Of a DNA stretch of 64,000 bases, positions 15,501-28,991 are shown in pieces. Source of the stretch: Trichoplax adhaerens (lineage: Eukaryota > Placozoa > Uniplacotomia > Trichoplacea > Trichoplacidae); NCBI RefSeq assembly GCF_000150275.1, contig NW_002060945.1, forward strand, positions 4,023,230 through 4,087,229, read 5' to 3'. Position 1 is the first letter of the stretch. Each line of letters opens with the position of its first letter. The translations under genes and the position numbers were made by a program. The notes under the pieces are model-generated. The model saw only the letters and a list, made by a program, of their open reading frames with translations. It ran no database searches and was not told where the DNA came from.

Positions 15501-18500
15501 TAATAGTTACCATTAGCTGTCAGAATGTTCAAAACAGAGCACAGACGTATAAAGTTTAAATCAACAAACACAGCATCCCACAAAATGTTAATAAACTAGC
15601 ACTAATCATGTGATAATGGAATAGTTCGGGCAACAGCACTATTATACGTTAATTAGTCAATTGTTCATATAATCCTAGCAAAATCTAGTTGATCCTGCTG
15701 TAGATTACTTCAACTATATTTTTAATGTTTTCCGGAATTTATCAATTAATCCCAGTAAAATACACAATGAAGACTGACTGTGTAAACAGTTGACACAATT
15801 TTTAGTTGATCGTAGCTCATAACAACGTTCCATGAATATCTAAAGGAGCGATTGTTTGCAGTAATATTTGAAGAAACTGCCTGCGTACAAAGGGATTTAA
15901 AATCTTATGATGCACCAATCAAACATGCAAATAAATAACTTATAACAAAATTTTTATATTTAAGGCTAAAGTTTCTACACTCTCTAGTGGCAATCTATGA
16001 GGAAATAGAGTAACGCTTTAAAAGATCTTTCAGGTCAAGTCTAAAGTTCAGTGCTATAACCTATAGAGCACGTACAGAATGGATTAGATTTAAGTCTAGC
16101 TTTTCATTTTCTTAGCGTTACCAATATCTAACTCTAGGCTACATAACTGCTATGACTATAGATTTAAGTCCAAAGTATTTCGTCATCAATCTTAGTTAAA
16201 TAAAAAATATCATCAAATTAATAACTCCATTTCTAGATTTATTACCGCATTCGACACGTTAGTAGTGATCAATTCATTAGAAAGGTGTTAATGACGTTCG
16301 ATGATGGTTTCTCCGTAGGAGTCAATTTATGCAAATATTTAGACTAAAATTGAATTGATTTTAAATCCTTAACCGACTAAATTGCGTTAAAATTAAAATA
16401 ATATAGCTATATAGCACAGTATGCAGTACTACAAAATTCAATCATTTAGCTATTATTATTAACTAAAATAAACAATGATCATGACATTGCAAATATCTAA
16501 ATTTACTGCTCAAGGTTCAGTATAACTTTATTCTAGTAGATGATATACTGAACGACCATTTGTGTCAGTAGGGCATCACAAGGTAGAAAAGGATGCCGAT
16601 CTAGTTCTTTTAGTAGTGATCGGTGGCTGATTCGTTAGCAGTTAGCTTATTGAATTGATAAAGTTATTGAGATTTCTTATCATTATAGATCCGAATTAAT
16701 CATTTTAAGAAAGCATGACATAAGCAAACAAATAGTCAAGATATAAAGAATTCGTAAGGATTAGTCAATAACAAACAACTCTGGCATTCATACACGAGGT
16801 AATGAATGTTATAACCATCTGCAATACATAATAGACCATTTTACTGGTTTATTTATTTTTCAATCAAGCATAAAGTCCTGCCTTCGATGCGATTTGTTGT
16901 TGACATAAAGACGAAGGAGCACAATAAAGGAGTTATTTAAGACTTCATTCATGCTATAATAGTAATAGTTCTATTTGATGATTTCAAACTTTCTTGAAAC
17001 GCTCATTAATCAAGAGTGAATTTATAGCAGCGATAGTGCGTCTAAGTCAACTATTCAAGTCCTTATACTGAATAAACCGTACGTTTTCAGTCCTGTTCTT
17101 TAAAAATAGACTGACTTTTAAAGAACACAATATTACCAATAAAGCAGTCTTAATATGGAATGGCATAATTACTTAGTGTGTTTTTTTATATTTTGTGGAA
17201 GCAAAGATCGCGTAAATGGACTGAGAAGTTACTAAAGGAGTTTTGAAATATTCGTCTAATGACAGTAGTGAGTTTAAAATGCTTCCTCTTAGACTACAAT
17301 TGGTTGAATATTGACATATTCGACCTGCAAACTTGCAACTGAACAATAAATAATAACATCAAAATTAATAACAGAATTTAACAAGAATAGTATAAAAATG
17401 CTTTACATCAATAATGCAAATCACTTATTTGTGTTTGTTAGAATAGAATATTTTATAGCATAGCTTATCGATAATATTTTATAGTAATTCTAAGAGTTTA
17501 AAAAAATTAGAATAGCAAAAAACAATGGAAGGGCATTAATAATACTCAGCCTTGAATTATTAAGTTACTATTTGGTGTTGGCCGATCGATCAAGCTAGTA
17601 AATAATAATTCAATGCATTTTCATTGAGAAGATTGCATCATAAGAAAGTTAATCAACAAGGTCACACTATTAGTACAAGTTAGCAAAAAGCAATTAGCTA
17701 TTGAATGAGACTAATTTTTTCTGTTCTAGAAAACAAATTAAAAATTCATAACTCTGACAATAAATCAACTACAGTGACATACTAGTATTGAACTTTATAA
17801 TGATATTGAAACATAATACATTTCAGCAACTGCACAATGACGTAGACAAAAAGTGTACCAACTTCTATATTTTGATATGTTGAGATGTTATTAGTATCCA
17901 AAATTATTCAAATAGGGAAGTAATGTAGTACGTTTATATATAATAAATATTGGCTTTCTCAGAATTCTAACGTCATAAAGGTGGTACCATGTAGTGATTT
18001 CAGTTAATTACTGTAGTAGTGTGTACTAAAAATATAATAGTAATATGAAGTAAGGACTACGCAACATAGAATAGAGTTATACTAAATGCGGTATTTATTC
18101 TTCTATCCCGATCATTAATTTGTACGCATATAGTAACAAACTAAGGTCGCTTTCAAAATTTTCCTGCTGCTATAGAAAAATTTCAGTAAGAGAATTAGCC
18201 TAACAACATTACTAGCTAATTGTCAGTTAGTACTAAATCACCTAAAATTAATAAAACCCATGATGATTATTCTGATACACAGGTCATATGCAGTAATTCT
18301 TCTGTGAAAGCTACAATTAATTTAGCAAATCTAGACGAAACTTGGGCGTTTTTAAGGACGAAATCATTCATATTACAATTACTGACTAATTTACTATTAT
18401 CTTTCGTCACCTTTAGTACTAAAATCGATCCAAACGTGTCATTATACTGATACAACTTCATACCGCTATATAATGGTATAGATGCTGAATTATGCATCAT

Positions 18501-21500
18501 AACAAGTAAAGAATATGAATTGGGCTAAGTCAACAATCCATATTGAATTTTGTAAAGCAAAAAACAAATTATACTACTTTATAATAGATCCAAAACAAGA
18601 TCTGTATGGTATGTCATATTTAAATTTAGGATATAATTAATTAGGATAGTCATTATACTATATAATTAAGCTAAGATTATTTAAGGTGCTAAATGAATGA
18701 TGAATTATTAATAAATTCATTTTCACGTGATTTTTACCAATAGACATTATTGATAGCTATTAAATCTCCGTCCAGCATATAAACGCATAATATTTTGCAA
18801 AGCAAAGTTGTACACAATGAAGTTATAGACTTGATAACAACTTGCTTTTAACAACAGGATTCAAGCTATTACTAACATCCTCCTCTTTAAAAATAATATC
18901 TGCAAATTCCGGCGCAATGGTCGACCATTAACGCCATTTCTATTATTTCATATTATGATGCAATAAAATGTTAATACATATTTGTTTATTAGCGTACTAA
19001 ATTTAGTTAGTCATTTACAGGAGTTATATATGGATACATTGCATAAGTGTATGTACATACTTTATGCTGCATATACATAATTTCAGATAGTTTTTAAATG
19101 ATTAGCCTTTAACAATATATTGATAATTTATATGATTGAATTCCATTTTCTGTACTATATGTATATATTACATATACATAAAAAACTACTGCCTAAACTT
19201 ATACATAGATGAAGAAAAATGTATCTACTGAGAGTATAGTTTTCGCCACCATACGCTGGGATACACGTTACAAATGTTCAATCATACCATTCTTAATTAT
19301 TATATATTTAACAGAATGATTCTATCTATGGGAACTATAAAGCTAAGCCTGGTAGATGAATGATTCGTAATAGAATACATACTGGTATTTACTTCTAGCG
19401 CATTATTTGTTATTTGATTCAATCAGTGCATTGATATGCAAATTTCGCTTTCTAGAGCATTTCATAAATAATCGTTCCCGGATTAAATTCTTTGGATCTT
19501 TATCCAAATATAGTGCAATCAGAAGTAATTCAGTTATTTGTCTGATAAAGATGTTTTCGTCTTTGGATGAAATTAATATTACTTTTAACTTATAACAACA
19601 ACTGAACGTTTAATTAATGATAAGAATAAGCATTCCAGTTTATTGTTAATTTGAATACGAACAAAGCATTCTAATTACTTAAGCCAACTCTCGAAATATA
19701 GAATCATTAGTCAATAATTTATGTGTCCCGGTTGTTAATTATTTTAAAAAAAAATTGCTAATGAAATCATTATATAAAAGAAAATTCGCGAGAAGTATAA
19801 TACGATCATAAGAAACATAATACAGTTTTGTATGGTAACTTATTAGTCCCCTACTACTGTGCAAATACTGGAATTCGTAGCAGACACAGTACTTTGCTGA
19901 AATTTGAGCAAAAGAACTTTAGCAAACTAGTATAAATTTACGTACCCATATTTTTACTAAGACAACACTACCAAAAAGCAATGTATAATAATTATAGTCT
20001 ATAAAGTTTTCGGTTATAGTTTTAATAAAGTAAATTAGGCATGATTCAAGAATGGTTTTAATGAAATTAGTGATATGCTAAGGGGGAACCCCACCATATA
20101 AGATATAGTTACAATAAGCTATGATTGATACACTTAGCTAAGATTTACTATGACTGTAAAAGCGTAGATATGTAGCAGCCGAACGGAAAATAATTAATTA
20201 CTTTCAACATGTAGCCTTTCATCACGCTTTGAACTCCTAGATGATAAATAAACATCACGTTATCATATTCTCTTAATCTTTTATTTAATGCAGTGACATC
20301 TCAGAGAGGTTGGTTTATTTGTATTAGTTGTTTTTTTCTCTTTAAAATAATAGAACCGATTTGATTAAATCTAATTATTTGTTAAAATTTCAACCACGTT
20401 GTTAGACCTTGCATCATATTACATACTTTACATATACTTTACGATTGATTCAGTACTACAAACCTAGAGCAAACTTAATTCTATACTTATACGAGACCAA
20501 GTAAAATATCATACTCTGACAGTAGTTTAATAAAGATCATAATCATCTAGAATGTTGTACAAGACGAATTTTACATAGTAATTCATAGTTATCTAGATAT
20601 CTTAGATTTATATATACAATAGTAGTAATATAAACTAGGCCTAGGATGAGTGCACTTCATAAAATAGTTTACAAATTATCTAAAATAGCTTACTATTACA
20701 GTTTTGTAACTTATGTTGACTAATTTTATCCTTATGAATGACGAGGTTGCATGAAGTAATGCTATTATTAATCATTAAGCAACACATTATAACAATCCAT
20801 AAAATATTTAATTATTGTCTACAATTATTCTATATTACTCTCTAGGTATATAAATCATGATACTGGCCATGTTATATTTCACTTGATTCTATCAGAAAAC
20901 TCAGCGCAAAGGTTAAATGATATTTTCACACACGAAAACAACAGCATCATATAACTACTGATCTTCTTTTGTTCTTGTTATTATGCTTAGCCTGCCAATT
21001 AATTTAATTTCTGAAATATTTATTATTTCTACATAATAATCGCCTCAACATCTCTAATTAACATATGAATTATAATATTGAATCAATCGAGCATTCCGTA
21101 GATATATATGACAATAGTTCTCCCTTATTTATATTAACCTGTTTAGAGAGTAAGGATCGGAGTCCAATAATATTTTTTTTAATTCTTTTAACTTCTATTA
21201 TTTAAATCTTTCAATTTATTCCGGATTAAATTGACGTAGACATTCTTACAGTTCATGCTAAGCTTATTACGTAAAGGTTAACATTTATGAACGATTAGCT
21301 TTAGTACAGAAATTAGTGAGCAAGCACGTAATCCAGAAAATCGTCTAACGTGGAGTCGTTTTAAACTTCGAATAATCTTAACTAGGCAAATATAACTATA
21401 ATATGAAAGTTTTAAGATTATTTATACACTGCTTATGTAACACAGCATACTACACCATCATCTTAGTACTAATATCTTTATAAAGCCACGTGGAAATATA

Positions 21501-21787
21501 ATTTATGCGCTAATAATAATAATATTCATTAGCTTATAATCGACTAATTTCTCTATCCAGAAAAGAAAATCGACTCATTTGTTTTATATCTGCATACTGT
21601 ATAATTAATTATCTTTAATAATTTCAAAGGCAATAGTATGTTACAGCTATGATTGTATCTCAAACATACTTATATTAGATATAAATTTGAAATACATCTT
21701 AATACATTACAGTACTCGTAAAGGAATAATACGCGTTGACCAGTAAGAAAAATAAATGACCACTTGTAGATATCAATTGAATGCCGC

Positions 21788-21805
21788 ATTATTATTATTA
21801 TTATT
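21788..21805. repeat. (ATT)6 microsatellite
   Basis: Six perfect ATT units, read directly. They sit in gene-free sequence just upstream of a short tRNA-like string. Confidence 0.9.
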
Positions 21806-22428
21806 AATAAAATCATAATTTAAGGCGTGTCCGAGCGGTTTCTAACTATTATCTGTGTGATTGTCAATTGGCCTATTCAACTGAAACACTATATCATATT
21901 CCAATTGATTATATTATAATTAGATTTAGCTATCTGTAAACGCTAATTAGATCAAGTTTTATCAAGATATGAGGTACGGTAGACCTTAGCGCGATCAATA
22001 CATTCAAAATTTTTCTTTTCTAGATCACAATCTAAGAATTAAATATCTTATTCGTATTTATATGTTTCTTGCAATAATTTTTACTATATAAGCTTATCAT
22101 TAACATTAAGCATTGACTATTTAAATTTACACTATAAAGCTAGTTACCCGTTATTTGACTAACTATATTTTCATAACGCAGTAAATATATTTGAAATTTT
22201 ACTCCTTTAGTCAAAAGCTTGCTGATAATGATTATGGATTTATATGAAATAGTCTGTACTAATATGTTAGAATGATGAATGTATTAAATTATATTTAAAT
22301 TTTAACTAAACAAGGCATTCTACTTTAGCATTCATAATTTGATTATGATTTGGCTTAAAGAACTTTAGTATTAATGACGACTACCGTATGCAATAATTAT
22401 GTTACCATTCAATTAGTAAATCAGGGGC

Positions 22429-22488
22429 TTGCTAATTGAAAGTACACAATATGGATTTAGAAAAAAACGTACAAACATAGATACGATG
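22429..22488 (+). mobile_element. Reverse-transcriptase-like remnant of a non-LTR retroelement
   Basis: An open frame reads STQYGFRKKRTNIDTM, which resembles the conserved RT stretch usually seen as QFGFRKGRST(I/D)A in non-LTR retrotransposons. The following 45 codons do not continue an RT domain I can recognise, and no endonuclease, complete RT, poly-A tail or target-site duplication is evident. It is best read as a small decayed fragment. The similarity is short and was judged by eye. Confidence 0.3.
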
Positions 22489-25400
22489 CTTTACTCTCCT
22501 GATTATGAATGTCAACTTTGTATGAAAGAACTTAATTATGGTGCGCGTATATCGTATCTTACATTCTTATTTAATTACAATGCTGATCACATGAACACAG
22601 CAGGGGTGATTTCTGAATTCTGTTTTGAATAAAGCAGTAATAATAACAATAAAATTAAATTAAATTAAATCAATCGCGGCTGTATTGAAAGTTACTCCAT
22701 TGTACGTATGAGTTCAACATCAAAAAGTAAAAGACAATATATGTCTGCTGTTAGTAAAATAAGTATCTTATTCACCACTATATGCAAAAGTAATCATTAG
22801 ATTCTAATTCAACGCTTGCTTAATAAAATTAATAATGAAAGAACACATCTAACACATGTTTACATCGTTGCAATACGTAGTGCATATGAGTAATGCTATT
22901 TAAACATACTATACAATATCGGATTAATAATATAAAATTAATATCTACAACAGCTAATGGCTGTATAATGCAGTTGTCGAAAGTAATAAATCGGTTTGAC
23001 TAGATTATTTCAGGAGGTCTGAATGAGTTTATTGTATTATTATGGATATAATTTCATATCATTAATTTGGCTTACGGGAAAAATTTTATCTAAAGAGCAT
23101 GCGTTCAATAATTGTAGGTCTAAAATACTATAGCATCTTCTAATATTACTCATTTATTTTATTCTAAATTCATTATGATGCCCACAATGCAGTAAAGGTC
23201 AATGTTAAAGAAGAAAAAGACTTAGTTAAATCGATGATTAAGTATATCATAAATATTTAAAGAAAAGATTTTACTGTATAGCTATTATATGCCAGTTTAC
23301 AATAACATAATTTTTTGAATATATATTATTTAAGGCGTAGTATAGGATTTATACTTTACTTACAAATAAATAAGGAACAATAAGCCGAAAATATCATTTT
23401 AAATTAGCAATCATGCTGATTTCATGATAATTTCTATTTCTATGCTTTGATAAAGCATAATTAAAATTATCTTATACGTTATCTAGTAACTTTGCGTTTC
23501 CTGCAGTATCTTTAAGCGATCAATAAAGATTTTTTGATGATAAGTCTATGGACCAGCTATTTTTGAGTTATTCCATAGCGCTACCATGAAAATTTCAATT
23601 AATCAGGCACGCATCCAGGTATCTGATTCATCTATATTCTATGCGAAATAACAAATAAAACATCTTATGCAAGATCGAACAATGATATTAATTTCATTCA
23701 TACTTTTTCCAATGCATGTTTTATAAATTATAATTAATCTATCTTGAATTTATATTTCAAAAGTTATACACATTACGCAATAGCAATAAATAGTCAATTG
23801 TAAATAAATTGTAGGCGTTTCAGAAACGATTCTCCCTGCAGAGAATTCGTCCGACAAAGGAAAGTGTAAAAATCTACGTATATAGGTAATTACCTATTCC
23901 TTATGTAATTCATTCATTCTAAAAACTGACTTTAGCTTAAAAAACTTTTAATACATTAACGAGATCAAAAACTCCATACAGCTTGACTATAGTCTGAACC
24001 TATTCGTATGTACTGTAAGCTAACAGACATAAATCTGGAAGACCTTGATGCGTATATGTTATACACGAATAAAAGAAACTAATGGATCTGAATCTAAACT
24101 GCATATTCTTTATCGTTATATTAATTTTTCAATCAAATAAGTTGGGTATATTTGATTATGCCAATGAAGATATCAAGGTAAAATATGGTAATCATCGTTG
24201 TCATTATGTACACTATACAGTAGAGCTAGGTTTCTGCCGATTATAGTCACTTCCAAAGAGGTTATCGGAAGTATAATAATAACCGAATTAACAAGTGGTT
24301 GTACAGCATATGCGCAAATCGGCTTCGCCTACTTAGGTAAAATGTGGGCATGGACATTAACGCGTTACTTTTTTTTAATTTTCGTGATCTAAGCCTTTAT
24401 TGCAAAATATGAAATTTCAAGTGCATAAATATAACATACTGCGCTATAATCAGTCGTAGTCGAATTGTATTTTTAATTAAAGTACAGCAGTATCGTCATG
24501 ACACTATAATTAAAATTCCAGGTACATTAGTATCAGCACTACAATGATCCTAAATCAGGTATTATCTGTTATATTTAATACGGCCTTCAGTAATTTATAT
24601 CAAATAGTATCGATATTATACTATACTATATAGACTAATTTCTCGAATACAAATTAATCAATCAATTTAATTAATTAAATTACTGATATATAAGAAACAA
24701 GTTAATTACGCAGTCTCAACTGAATGAAAGAAGCGCTTGAGTTATACCGAATATTATAATGAGGTGGATATCAAAACGACGGGTTACTAAATTTGATATG
24801 ATAGAATAAATTAGCGATAAATCATCTATACTCGTAGTTGTACGGAAAAGATATTTTAAGTATTTGTAACTAACAGAATAAGTGTAATATGCGATTATCA
24901 TTAGATGAGATCCACATTATTGTTTTTCGGAAAGTTCGGAATTATTTCTTGAACAATCCAACTTTATTGTAGCTAGTATAATCAAACAGTAGTTTATCAT
25001 TATTCTATTTTCATGATAGTCTCATTTACTGTATCATGCATGCATAATTAGTTTTATATATTGATCTTTTTGAAAATAATTATTTACAATTGAGTTAGAA
25101 CTTTAGTACATAAAGTGAATTAGATTTTTACTCAATCTATATTAGGTAGCATTTTATAATCTATGTAAAGCAATTTTAATGATTCTGACGAGAAACCCAA
25201 TCTTTCAAAGCCCTTAAATTTTCCTATTTGATTTACACATGCTCAATTTATACTATGTTTTGTCATTATGTTCTGTATAGAACTTTTACAATTTATTTCA
25301 CTATATTTCTTTCCGTATCACGGTATTTATAATGCTGTAATGAGAAAATTTGTTGTTTATCATTTCTGTAAGCTACGATACTTTGGACGATATGAAACAA

Positions 25401-27920
25401 TTTAAATAGTTTCAATTAGTGATATGGGTACTTGATAATACTTTATATTTAAGAGTTAAAATTAGGCCACTACTGGATTCTAATGCCATTATTACATTAT
25501 CACCCATCTACTTGTATTAATAAAACACTATAAGCCTCATCACGTTTCTACACAGATATATATGAGTATTTTTGTTAGATAAAATTATTGTTAACGCACT
25601 GTAGCCTATCTGTATTTTCTTATTAAATATAGGAGGTGACAATTGTAGAAGTTCCAGAGAATAGAAAATAGTTTTCTCAATATAAAGTTCATGCATTTTC
25701 AGATAGAATGGATTCGTTACCTTTGAACCTTCTTCAAGTATACACAAGCTCTATGTTTCTATATTTTAGATAACTTTCAATACGTTAATATAGCATTATT
25801 TTAGTTTACGATATGAAATTTGGAAATTAATGTTGTGATTTAATCTACATTAACGTAATCATTCGCTCAGTCGGTACCACTCATAAATGATAAACTTTAT
25901 TCTGTTCATTTTACAAAGTATTGACGTGAATATATATGGGAACGATAAAATTCCTAACTTTTATTAGTGCTGCTGCTTCTTTAAGAAATAGATTCTGATA
26001 TTTAATGTTAAAGATACCGGTAGCTCATAACAATGCCCTGTAATATCGCGAGAGCAAAGAATCCAATAGCCATTTGTAGTCAAGTCCAAAGTATAGCTTT
26101 AAATATTGATTGTAAGATTGTACGAGCATTGTAAGTCATGTGTTGATTAGTCAGATGGATTTTCTTGTAAGTGCTAAATCGTAGAATATAAGATTGTTTA
26201 AGTGAGTATTCATGTTAGTAGTTATAGTGCAGATTGTAGTAGTTGTTAAAGATGCTGTATTAAATGATCTTCACACCTTGGGATACGCTAGTAACGAAAT
26301 GCTAGCCTAAATAAGATAGATATTGGCCCCTGTATCCTGATGATACTCTGTAACTAAATGTATATAATCAAGATATTTCATCTTCGAAGTTTATTTAGTC
26401 GTAGCTAATCCGGTCCTTGGTAGAACACGTAATTTGTGTAATAAAGTGATTTATTCTCAAGATATGGAAATCTTTGCTTAAAGTTGGACACCTTATCACA
26501 CATTGCTACAGTGATTATCAAACTGCTTTCATTGTTCTACAGCATTCCACGAAAAGTAAATACGGTTAAATTGTGATCGGTCAAAAGTTACTAATGGCAG
26601 TAAAAGTATTGATAAAGCATTCTATCATTATTTTCTTACGTTATATTTATAACGTGCTGTAGCGTTTTGAATCTGAATTAAGAAAGCAAAAATTACTTAA
26701 ATCCTCATTGTTTAGAAGGTACAGTACATGCATTACAGCGCATTAAAAATATCGACCGACATTATCCCTATACATTTTCTAAAACTACCACATGATTTAA
26801 TTGTAAACTATCGAAAATTCTTTGAGCATCAAGCACTCTGATATTCTGAAGTCCTGTTAAATATGATAAATCAAATCCGGCAACTATTTACTGTGAGATT
26901 TTTTTCGTTATTATCACAATTATTTTCTATTGTTTCTTAAATAATTATAATGATAACGACAATGTATTCAGCTTTTCATTGATAATCCGGTCAGCAATGC
27001 TGATTTCATACAATTACAAAAGTAACAGATATATTTACATGATATCAAGCCACAATAAAATTTATTGAAACCAAAGATATTTCTACAACCGTTTAAGCAT
27101 AAAGTGAGATTAATTACGTTAAGTATTAAACCACATTTATACCCAAAACGAACAATATTAATGTATTTATATCGCTGAGTAGTTATTTTTTTACAATAAT
27201 GACCTCATCCGATTACATGATAACGGCGATGATTGATATAAATTGCCTAATACTGTAGGAATTGCATAAAAAGTGACTATGATTACAAACCAACAACCTG
27301 TCTAAAATTGATAGATGATATAATGTAGGATACCAAGTTAAGTAATATTATTTCTTCTAGAAAATTCGCTCAAGAAGAATAAAATGCAATAAATGCCAAT
27401 ACATATAACAGAGTATAAGATCCAAGCATCAAAAGAAACAACTACCTACAAGTACATTGCTTCTAAACTTTACAAAGGTTATATACCAAAAGTTACTGTG
27501 AAAATTAAATTGTCATGCGCAAGATAACTGAAAAGAGAGAGAAGTAAAGGTATCCATCTTCTCTCGACTCTCTTACTGTATACAACTGTATGCATATACG
27601 TATATAGAGAGATGCTGCATATTCATATATACATATAAGTACATATAAATAGATACTTTACAGCATAGCTATCGTACATATTGTACAGAGTTGGTACATA
27701 ATGAAAGTGTAAACAATATTGCTAGCACTTTATAGTAACGACAAGCAAACGAGAAAATGCCTATTCTTAATGTATATAAACAAATTAATCTTTATCGAAA
27801 CAAGGCAACGTGATATATTATACAAAAGAATAAACTAATAATGTTCGAATTACAAATGCATGTAACTTTTTCAATGTCATAACCAGTCTAGATGATAGAT
27901 ATAACAAGGTACACACAGAA

Positions 27921-27936
27921 ACACACACACACACAC
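27921..27936. repeat. (AC)8 microsatellite
   Basis: Perfect dinucleotide run followed by ATATAT. It lies in a locally repeat-rich stretch (27530-28030) that also has an inverted GAGAGAAG/CTTCTCTC pair and many ACACAT/TGCATG strings. Confidence 0.9.
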
Positions 27937-28991
27937 ATATATGTAAAACAAGGTACGCGTACCAACACACATATGCAGTACATATGTACACACTGCACAT
28001 TCATATTGCACACGAATGCATGCGTATGCATTTAGGCATACGATCGATGTTGAATTCTAGACCATATTCAGAGCGATATTTATTATATTTAGCATATGTT
28101 CTAGCATAAACAGCTGTATAGTTCACATAATAGTTTTCTTGACTCTGTATAATGTACCTTGAAAAATTTTGAGGGTGTTTTTAACCAGACTTACTATCAG
28201 CGGCTGACCTTATTTCCAACAATAGCAAACAATTATCCTATTAAATTATTATTTATCATTTGAAATAAACGCTAAGCAAATTCTTGAATTTTTATCATTT
28301 GCGTTAGTAGACGGCAATTGATTTTAATTGGAAACAGCTAGTCTACCACATCTAGAAGAGAAGAAATTGCAGAAAATTCTGTTCAATAATATTGCCGTGC
28401 AAATAAAATCTATAAGAATACTTCCTCTGACTAACTCTACTAACAGTATTCCAAATAAAATTGATTAAATAGTATTAATCTTGACGATTTCCTTATTACA
28501 TTAATAGCTGATTGATAACATATTTATTTGCAAGTACCATGTAAGCTAGTACCCGGATGCAGTATTAGCCATTGAATAGAGTAAAATCTGAATTTGTTTT
28601 CAACTAGTACAGTCTGCCTTAGTATAGACTATTTTTCAACTATTTTTCAATTATTTTGCTGATATACTTATAGTCATCATCAATTTGAGATTAGAGGAAT
28701 ATTCTTAGGAATACTGATAAGAGCAGTTGGTATCAGAATTATTCACATAATTCATAATTTTTTAATAGCATCAATGCCAATGAATCACCAGTAAAGATCA
28801 ATGATTGTCTCACATTGGCTTTAACAGTGAGGTAAATTTCTTATCAAATAGGTAACAAGTGCATATCTACTGAACTGCGGTGTATTCTTATATCCAAAAC
28901 GGCCATGATTGGACTTTATAAGTTAAGACTATTACTTTTTCTTAAAGATTCAAAAAAATAGATTTGGTTGTTGGCTAAAGTTAAGGAACAC

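Larger units (their letters stand above)
6555..28991. other. 22 kb stretch without a supportable gene
   Basis: AT-rich sequence between the start of the SRCR/EGF gene and the end of the KLF gene. The open frames are short, lack convincing start or splice context, and match nothing I recognise, except a reverse-transcriptase-like scrap at 22429-22488. Also present are a (ATT)6 run, a (CA)n run, a tRNA 5'-half-like string near 21824 and a perfect short inverted repeat GGGATTC-t-GAATCCC at 9346-9360. Frames at 15134-15334 and 18220-18450 have somewhat protein-like composition but could be chance. Small exons of an unrecognised gene could be missed here. Confidence 0.6.
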
